A program made the position numbers and the translations under genes. The notes under the pieces were generated by a model. It made no database searches, was not told where the DNA came from, and saw only the letters and a program-made list of their open reading frames with translations. A stretch of 8,793 bases of DNA from an uncultured Oceanospirillaceae bacterium (GTDB lineage Bacteria; Pseudomonadota; Gammaproteobacteria; Pseudomonadales; Oceanobacteraceae), in NCBI GenBank assembly GCA_937974825.1, contig CALJVD010000122.1:1-8793 (forward strand), written 5' to 3'. The number at the start of each line of letters is the position of its first letter. The stretch's first letter is position 1. This document shows positions 1-4,373 of this stretch, one piece after another.

Positions 1-107
1 AACAACGTTCAGTTACCACCGAATAATTAATCTTCAGATCGATTCTTATAAAACCTCGTGAGGAATACCCACAAGGCTTATTTTTCTTGGTTTCATGTTA
101 CCAAAAG

Positions 108-138
108 TTACATTTTAGTACTTGGTATTTGGTATGAT
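108..138 (+). promoter_or_regulatory. Putative sigma-70 promoter with extended -10 for the GGDEF-EAL gene
   Basis: A TATGAT -10 hexamer at 133-138 is directly preceded by TGG (130-132), which fits the extended -10 form TGn-TATAAT. A weak -35 candidate, TTACAT at 108-113, lies 19 bp upstream, longer than ideal. Transcription would begin near 145 and leave a leader of about 50 nt. No convincing Shine-Dalgarno sequence precedes the ATG at 195, so translation may be weak or depend on other signals. The call rests on pattern matching alone. Confidence 0.4.
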
Positions 139-194
139 GCCCCGCTATCAGTGTCTTATGGCTTTTTTATTTAACGATTATTCGGGCGTCATTA

Positions 195-2168
195 ATGACC
201 ATGCATACCTTTGTTTCTTTTGTTCGTAAGAACAGTGCGAATTTTATTTTTTATTTATCTACTTTTCTTTTTTTTGTCGCCTTTCTTTTAATTTCGTTGG
301 CCTTGTTAGGTAATAATACTCTGCAGTCAGCACGCTTTAGTGTGCTGTCTGTTGGCTTACTGCTTGCGGTTGTTGCATTAGGCGGCGTGTTAGTGGCCTC
401 GCTACTCAGCAAAAGCCGCCGAGCTATTCAACAGTGTGAAGCTAATGTTGAGCGCTTAAAAGAATATCAGCGCAAGCATAATGAATTAAGACTAGCGTTA
501 GATGCACATGCCATTGTTGCCGTGACTAATGCCAGGGGTGTGATTACCGAAGTAAATGATAAGTTTTGTACAATTTCTAAATATTCTCGTGACGAGTTAA
601 TTGGCCATACTCATAGCATCATTAACTCAGGGTATCATCACCCTGATTATTTTCATGATTTATGGGAAACAATTGCTGGGGGGGAGGTGTGGAACGGGGA
701 TATTTGTAACCGTGCTAAAGACGGCTCCATCTATTGGGTGCATTCGACCATAGTTCCGTTAATAGGGGCGAACGGTAAACCCGAACAATACATTTCTATA
801 CGTGCGGATATAACGTCGCGTAAAAAAGCGGAAGCCAAAGCTCAAACGATGGCATTGCACGATGAATTAACCGGTTTACCTAATCGTTATTTAATGCGTG
901 ACCGCTTAGCGCATGCCATCAATAGTAAAGAAAGTCAGCCGGGCTATGGTGCCGTGATGATGATGGACCTAGACCATTTCAAAGAAGTAAACGATACCTT
1001 AGGTCATGCCGCTGGTGATGAGTTATTGGCTCAAATAACCAACCGATTAGCCAATACTGTGCGCCAAACAGATACCGTGGCACGTTTTGGTGGCGATGAG
1101 TTTGTCTTTATTTTGGATTGTGTCGGCGCTGACTTAGAAAACGCCACCATCAATACCAATAAGATATGCGAAACATTGCGCCTTGCTTTAGCAGAACCCT
1201 ACGACTTAGGCGGGGAGCAAGTTGAAATAACACCAAGTATTGGCGTGGTGTTGTTTAATTCAAAATACGATATTGCGGAAGAGTTAGTAAAACAAGCCGA
1301 TATTGCTTTGTATAACGCAAAAGAGTCGGGTCGAAATCAAGTATGTTTCTTTAATCCTGAGATGCAGCAAGAGGCCATCGAAAAAGCGTTGTTAGTCCGA
1401 GATTTACGCCAAGCGTTAGATCGAAATGAGTTAGAGTTGTTTTATCAGCCGGTGGTTAACAAGCACCTAGAAATCAGTGGGTTTGAAGCTTTATTAAGAT
1501 GGTTTCACCCCAAGTATGGCAAAGTATCTCCTGACAAATTTATTCCGTTAGCTGAAAAAAGCGGACTCATTCTTCCTATTGGACAGTGGGTGCTAGAACA
1601 AGCCTGTAAGCAGTTGGCCGAGTGGAGTAAGGAAGAGCATAAAAAAGACTGGCGTATAGCCGTCAATGTCAGTGCCAAACAATTAACCCAAGATGATTTT
1701 GTAAGTACGATTGAGCAAGTATTGAATCAAACCAATGCGCCAGCTAATCAATTAAGCTTAGAGTTAACCGAAAGCGTACTACAAGAAAATATTGAGCAGA
1801 CCATTAATAAAATGAATGTCTTGCGTAAAATCGGTGTGCATTTTTCATTGGATGATTTTGGTACCGGCTATTCATCATTAAGTTATTTGAAGCGTTTACC
1901 CATCGATAATTTAAAAATCGATAAGTCCTTTGTAGACGACTTGTTTGATGACCAGAGTGATGTGGATATTATTCGTACCATAATAGACTTAGCACGTATT
2001 TTAGAAGTCGGCATAGTGGCAGAAGGCGTTGAAACCCCCGAACAATACCACTGGCTGCTGGAACATGGTTGCACCTATTTCCAAGGCTACTTGTTTAGTA
2101 AACCACTCGCTCTTAATCAGCTCGACAACCTGTCACTTGATACAAGCCTACTTGAAACAGGCAACTAA
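195..2168 (+). CDS. Membrane-anchored PAS-GGDEF-EAL cyclic-di-GMP diguanylate cyclase/phosphodiesterase
   Basis: This 657-residue signalling protein should make and/or degrade cyclic di-GMP at the inner membrane. Two hydrophobic segments (about residues 17-39 and 48-71) are joined by a very short loop, so there is essentially no periplasmic sensor. A charged, probably coiled linker (about 73-100) leads to a PAS/PAC domain (about 100-212). The GGDEF domain (about 220-385) has an intact RFGGDEF active site (297-303) and an RQTD inhibitory I-site (290-293) at the canonical five-residue spacing. The EAL domain (about 404-640) keeps E431-A-L, N491, E523, DDFGTG (553-558), K574, E610 and QGY (630-632), so both activities look possible. 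The PAS has W156 and N172 in positions like those of flavin-binding Aer/NifL PAS domains. The ATG at 195 is used; a second ATG two codons on (201) is equally possible, and neither has a good ribosome site. Which activity dominates cannot be read from sequence. Confidence 0.95.
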   Translation: MTMHTFVSFVRKNSANFIFYLSTFLFFVAFLLISLALLGNNTLQSARFSVLSVGLLLAVVALGGVLVASLLSKSRRAIQQCEANVERLKEYQRKHNELRLALDAHAIVAVTNARGVITEVNDKFCTISKYSRDELIGHTHSIINSGYHHPDYFHDLWETIAGGEVWNGDICNRAKDGSIYWVHSTIVPLIGANGKPEQYISIRADITSRKKAEAKAQTMALHDELTGLPNRYLMRDRLAHAINSKESQPGYGAVMMMDLDHFKEVNDTLGHAAGDELLAQITNRLANTVRQTDTVARFGGDEFVFILDCVGADLENATINTNKICETLRLALAEPYDLGGEQVEITPSIGVVLFNSKYDIAEELVKQADIALYNAKESGRNQVCFFNPEMQQEAIEKALLVRDLRQALDRNELELFYQPVVNKHLEISGFEALLRWFHPKYGKVSPDKFIPLAEKSGLILPIGQWVLEQACKQLAEWSKEEHKKDWRIAVNVSAKQLTQDDFVSTIEQVLNQTNAPANQLSLELTESVLQENIEQTINKMNVLRKIGVHFSLDDFGTGYSSLSYLKRLPIDNLKIDKSFVDDLFDDQSDVDIIRTIIDLARILEVGIVAEGVETPEQYHWLLEHGCTYFQGYLFSKPLALNQLDNLSLDTSLLETGN

Positions 2169-2172
2169 TAGG

Positions 2173-2190
2173 TACAGTAAATAGAACGAA
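2173..2190 (+). repeat. Copy 1 of an 18-bp near-repeat found just after a stop codon
   Basis: TACAGTAAATAGAACGAA begins 4 nt after the GGDEF-EAL stop codon. It matches 16 of 18 bases with TACAGCAAATAGAATGAA at 6945-6962, which begins 12 nt after the acylase stop codon, in the same orientation. The function is unknown and chance is possible at this length. Confidence 0.35.
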
Positions 2191-2211
2191 TGGTGAGATG
2201 CTAGGTATACT
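2182..2211 (+). promoter_or_regulatory. Putative promoter for msrA
   Basis: TATACT at 2206-2211 matches five of six bases of the -10 consensus. The best -35 candidate, TAGAAC at 2182-2187, is poor and 18 bp away. The predicted transcript would start near 2218, with a leader of about 32 nt ending in the AGGTGG ribosome site at 2241-2246. No terminator hairpin was found between the upstream gene and this site, so msrA may also be reached by read-through from the GGDEF-EAL gene 81 nt upstream. Confidence 0.3.
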
Positions 2212-2249
2212 AACAAGTCACATTAGCTTTATAAGCGAATAGGTGGAAT

Positions 2250-2747
2250 ATGAATACTAAAGAAATTTACTTGGCGGGTGGTTGTTTTTGGGGTGTGGAA
2301 GGGTATTTTTCACGCATTGAAGGCGTGCTGAGTGCGGTGTCTGGCTATGCAAATGGCACCACAGAAAACCCTAGCTACGAAGATGTTATCCATCGTAATA
2401 CGGGTCATGCCGAAACGGTTAAGGTGGAGTACGACCCTGCTAAAGTATCGCTTGATGATATTTTATTGCACTTCTTTCGGGTGATTAATCCTCTGACGTT
2501 AAATCAGCAAGGTAATGATATTGGTACACAGTATCGAAGCGGTGTGTATTTTACCGATGCCAATGATGAAGTCGTTATTGCAGATGCGTTAGCGCACTTA
2601 CAACAAAATTATTCGCAACCGGTGGTGGTTGAAAACCTACCTTTACAGCATTTCTATAAAGCGGAAGAGTACCACCAGGAATACTTACGTAAGAACCCCG
2701 GTGGCTATTGTCATATCGACCTAAACTTAGCGAGTAAGCCGTTATAA
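2250..2747 (+). CDS. msrA: Peptide methionine (S)-S-oxide reductase MsrA
   Basis: This enzyme reduces the S-epimer of methionine sulfoxide, free or in proteins, back to methionine using thioredoxin, and so repairs oxidative damage in the cytoplasm. The 165-residue protein has the defining GCFWG motif at 11-15 with catalytic Cys12, the TGHAE segment (51-55) containing the conserved glutamate, GNDIGTQYRSGVYF (88-101), and EEYHQEYL (139-146). Cys154 in GGYC is the only other cysteine and is the likely resolving residue. The extra C-terminal recycling cysteine of longer MsrA proteins such as that of E. coli is absent. The protein is a single short MsrA domain with no MsrB fusion and no signal peptide. 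The ATG follows AGGTGG (2241-2246) closely, and the start is supported because GCFWG normally lies near the N-terminus in this short class. The stop is only 2 bp from the convergent DUF4399 gene. Confidence 0.96.
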   Translation: MNTKEIYLAGGCFWGVEGYFSRIEGVLSAVSGYANGTTENPSYEDVIHRNTGHAETVKVEYDPAKVSLDDILLHFFRVINPLTLNQQGNDIGTQYRSGVYFTDANDEVVIADALAHLQQNYSQPVVVENLPLQHFYKAEEYHQEYLRKNPGGYCHIDLNLASKPL

Positions 2748-2775
2748 AATTATTTAACGGTAATAGTAATTTTTT
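2746..2775 (+). terminator. Possible weak terminator after msrA
   Basis: A seven-base AT-only inverted repeat, AAAATTA (2746-2752) and TAATTTT (2767-2773), with a 14-nt loop overlaps the msrA stop codon and runs into a T tract ending at 2775. With no GC pairs the stem would be unstable, so termination here is doubtful. The hairpin lies inside the 3' end of the convergent gene. Confidence 0.2.
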
Positions 2776-3190
2776 CTGAAAGAATTGCTGGTGCAAAAGG
2801 AACGTGGTTGTGGTCTGCCAAGTTAAGCTGCAAAGTATGCGTTCCTTTATCTAACTTAATGGTTGTTTCTGTTTGACCGCCACCAAAATGAATAAAGTTA
2901 TCGTTGGCTGTAATAGGCATACCGGCGGCTGGTAGTTCATCGACATCTACCATTAGGTGGTGGTGGCCAGTATTTTTACGTTCAACACCCGCAGGAGCAA
3001 CCCCCATCCCTTTTAACCCAAACTGAACAGTCACCGGGCTTGTCACTGTTTCTCCATCTTGCGGTGAAATGATATACACTTTTGCACCTTCAGGAGCAGC
3101 GGTAACAGGGAAGCTGTTATCGGCCAGAGTCGACGTGCTAATCATTGATAAACCAAGCGCTAGGCCTAGTGTTGCGAATGTGGTTTTCAT
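2750..3190 (-). CDS. Exported DUF4399 domain protein, function unknown
   Basis: This 146-residue protein has a clear Sec signal peptide: K2, then a hydrophobic stretch (about 7-19), and a likely signal peptidase I cut after A23 in STLA-DN. No lipobox is present, so the mature protein of about 123 residues should be soluble in the periplasm. The rest matches the DUF4399 pattern as I know it: AKVYIISPQDGETV (36-49), SPVTVQFGLKGMGVAPAG (51-68), NTGHHHLMVDVDELP (73-87), HFGGGQTET (101-109), HTLQLNLADHNHVPF (118-132) and a C-terminal SEKITITVK. The predicted fold is a small beta sandwich. Histidines 76-78, 101, 118, 127 and 129 could form a metal site, but that is inference because no function is established for the family to my knowledge. 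Translation is well supported: AAGGAG (minus strand, plus 3196-3201) lies 5 nt before the ATG. The gene meets msrA tail to tail with 2 bp between them and is divergent from the MoeB-like gene. Confidence 0.88.
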   Translation of the reverse strand: MKTTFATLGLALGLSMISTSTLADNSFPVTAAPEGAKVYIISPQDGETVTSPVTVQFGLKGMGVAPAGVERKNTGHHHLMVDVDELPAAGMPITANDNFIHFGGGQTETTIKLDKGTHTLQLNLADHNHVPFAPAILSEKITITVK

Positions 3191-3208
3191 ATAAGCTCCT
3201 TATTAGTT

Positions 3209-3230
3209 TACGTACGTATTCTACCCTAGG
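3209..3230. promoter_or_regulatory. Palindromes in a divergent intergenic region (candidate operator)
   Basis: The 95-bp space between the DUF4399 gene and the MoeB-like gene holds a perfect 10-bp palindrome, TACGTACGTA (3209-3218). About 8 bp further is a near-palindrome ACCCTAGGGGT (3223-3233). A weak -10-like TAGAAT on the minus strand (3218-3223) lies between them, so a protein bound here could control the DUF4399 gene. For the plus-strand gene only a weak pair, TTAAAA (3240-3245) and TTAGAT (3263-3268), was found. No regulator is identified, and short palindromes of this kind can arise by chance. Confidence 0.25.
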
Positions 3231-3285
3231 GGTGAATCTTTAAAAACGCAATCAATTTTCAGTTAGATTCAGTTGAGAACCGGTT

Positions 3286-4047
3286 ATGAACGATGAACAG
3301 TTGCTACGCTACAGCCGCCACATTTTTTTACCAGAAGTTGATCTCGACGGACAGCAAAAAATACAGGCTGCAAAACTGTTAGTCATTGGACTAGGTGGCT
3401 TAGGCAGTGCTGCTTTACCTTATTTGGTTGGCAGTGGGGTTGGAACCATTACCTTGGTCGACGATGATTATGTTGAGCTTAGTAACCTTCCGCGACAAAT
3501 CATTCATAACACAACAGGCATCGGTGTGAGTAAAGTAACCTCTGCCATTGAAACTTTACAGCTGTTAAACCCTGATGTGCAGCTTAATGCAGTTAAACAG
3601 CGTGTTGATACAGAGTGGTTGTTAAATGAAGTGGCACAGTACGATGTGATTTTGGATTGTACCGACAACGCAGCCGTTCGCTACGCCATTAATAAAGCGG
3701 CCATACAGCATAAAGTACCCTGGGTGAGTGGTGCGGCCATTGGTATGAAAGGGCAGATAACAGTTTTTGATCCGCGTGAAGATACAAGCCCTTGTTATCG
3801 TTGTTTATACAATGAAGTGAACCAAGAACAATTGAGTTGCAGTGAAAGCGGTGTGCTGTCGCCGCTGGTGGGGGTTGTTGGTAGCTTACAGGCGGTAGAG
3901 GTATTAAAAACGATACTGCAAGCAGGGCAGTTATTACACGGACGCTTACTAACCTATGATGCGTTACATGCCCGCTTTAATGAATGGAAAGTTAACCGTC
4001 AGACTGACTGTATTGATTGCGCCTCAAATAGTGCTGTAAAAGGTTAA
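3286..4047 (+). CDS. moeB: MoeB/ThiF/HesA-family E1-like adenylyltransferase, probably MoeB
   Basis: MoeB activates the C-terminal Gly-Gly of the small subunit MoaD of molybdopterin synthase by adenylation so that sulfur can be loaded; the homologous ThiF does the same for ThiS in thiamine synthesis. The 253-residue length equals that of typical MoeB. Visible features are the N-terminal LLRYSRHI with the conserved arginine (R11), the nucleotide-binding GLGGLG (35-40), VDDDYVELSNLPRQ (58-71), DCTDN (124-128), SGAAIGMKGQITVF (148-161), cysteine C185 in the usual active-cysteine region, and zinc-binding pairs C170/C173 and C242/C245. The common NLQRQ is NLPRQ here (P69). No rhodanese domain is fused at the C-terminus. 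Neither molybdopterin nor thiamine genes are adjacent, so MoeB versus ThiF is decided only by overall resemblance to E. coli MoeB. The start is supported by its match to the MoeB N-terminus; the ribosome site is weak (GAGA, 3275-3278). Confidence 0.88.
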   Translation: MNDEQLLRYSRHIFLPEVDLDGQQKIQAAKLLVIGLGGLGSAALPYLVGSGVGTITLVDDDYVELSNLPRQIIHNTTGIGVSKVTSAIETLQLLNPDVQLNAVKQRVDTEWLLNEVAQYDVILDCTDNAAVRYAINKAAIQHKVPWVSGAAIGMKGQITVFDPREDTSPCYRCLYNEVNQEQLSCSESGVLSPLVGVVGSLQAVEVLKTILQAGQLLHGRLLTYDALHARFNEWKVNRQTDCIDCASNSAVKG

Positions 4048-4061
4048 CCTTGTTCTTTTTT
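4040..4061. terminator. Weak, possibly bidirectional terminator over two overlapping stop codons
   Basis: AAGGTTAACCTT (4040-4051) is a perfect 12-bp palindrome whose central TTAA holds the stop codons of both convergent genes. On the plus strand it is followed after a few bases by a T tract (4056-4061). On the minus strand it runs straight into TTTT. As RNA it would form only a four-base-pair stem with a UUAA loop, so terminator strength is uncertain. Confidence 0.35.
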
Positions 4062-4235
4062 ACGCTCTAATGCTTGGCGCATCTTAGCCATTTCTTGATG
4101 CTTTTTTAGATCGCAGGCGGCTAGCTGTTCGGCACGTACTTTACGTACTTCTTCTAAAGGATTGTCTGATTCAGCCGTTCCTTGTTCTTGTTGAGCAAGG
4201 TATTCGGCGTAGCGTTTTTCATCGTCATTTTGCAT
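4044..4235 (-). CDS. Small, highly charged hypothetical protein (63 aa)
   Basis: I do not recognise this family. The 63-residue product is rich in Glu, Lys, Arg and Gln and has no hydrophobic segment or signal peptide, so it should be cytosolic and largely alpha-helical. A proline at residue 26 separates an N-terminal part (DDEKRYAEYLAQQEQ, 4-18) from a longer helix (about 27-61) that ends in a basic run ERKKEQ. A single cysteine lies at 41 in AACDLKKHQ. It is judged a real gene because it has an AGAGG ribosome site (minus strand, plus 4244-4248) 8 nt before the ATG and a TATAAT extended -10 promoter at the right distance, and because it fills the space up to the neighbouring stop exactly. 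It overlaps the MoeB-like gene by 4 bp, tail to tail. No function is proposed. Confidence 0.7.
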   Translation of the reverse strand: MQNDDEKRYAEYLAQQEQGTAESDNPLEEVRKVRAEQLAACDLKKHQEMAKMRQALERKKEQG

Positions 4236-4262
4236 GTTAGGCGCCTCTGATATGAGATTGGC

Positions 4263-4271
4263 ATTATATCA
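4263..4271 (-). promoter_or_regulatory. Extended -10 promoter for the 63-aa gene
   Basis: On the minus strand the sequence reads TGATATAAT: a perfect TATAAT (plus 4263-4268) with the TGn extension (4269-4271). Only a poor -35 (TTTAGT at 4285-4290, 16 bp away) is present, as is usual for extended -10 promoters. Transcription would start near 4256 and give a leader of about 20 nt with the AGAGG ribosome site. A less certain plus-strand -10 (TATAAC, 4313-4318) for the acylase gene lies in the same intergenic region. Confidence 0.5.
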
Positions 4272-4373
4272 CCGTATCTCTATTACTAAACCTGTATACA
4301 ATTATGCGCTAGTATAACGACCCCCCAGCGCTTGGGTAATAAATATAACTCTAAGATTTTCCTAGGTTTGATA

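Noticed and set aside
1..30. Possible C-terminal end of an upstream plus-strand gene (frame 1 reads nine residues to a TAA at 28-30).
   Set aside because: Too short to tell from random sequence; the other plus frames also stop early.
51..64. CCTCGTGAGG inverted repeat as a terminator of an upstream gene.
   Set aside because: Only four base pairs, and no T tract follows on the plus strand.
46..96. A 16-codon minus-strand ORF starting at 96 that reads MKPRKISLVGIPHEVL, faintly like the N-terminus of REP-associated/IS200-like transposases.
   Set aside because: It stops after 16 codons, no other frame continues the similarity, there is no ribosome site, and such a short match easily arises by chance.
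1883..2074. 63-codon ORF antisense to the EAL domain.
   Set aside because: It lies entirely within a strongly conserved coding region, with no ribosome site or recognisable product; it is a shadow frame.
2575..2796. 73-codon minus-strand ORF across the msrA end.
   Set aside because: It overlaps both msrA and the end of the DUF4399 gene in another frame, and its composition does not look like a protein.
3286..4047. ThiF instead of MoeB.
   Set aside because: Overall resemblance and length fit MoeB better and no thiamine genes are nearby; however, ThiF is not fully excluded without a phylogeny.
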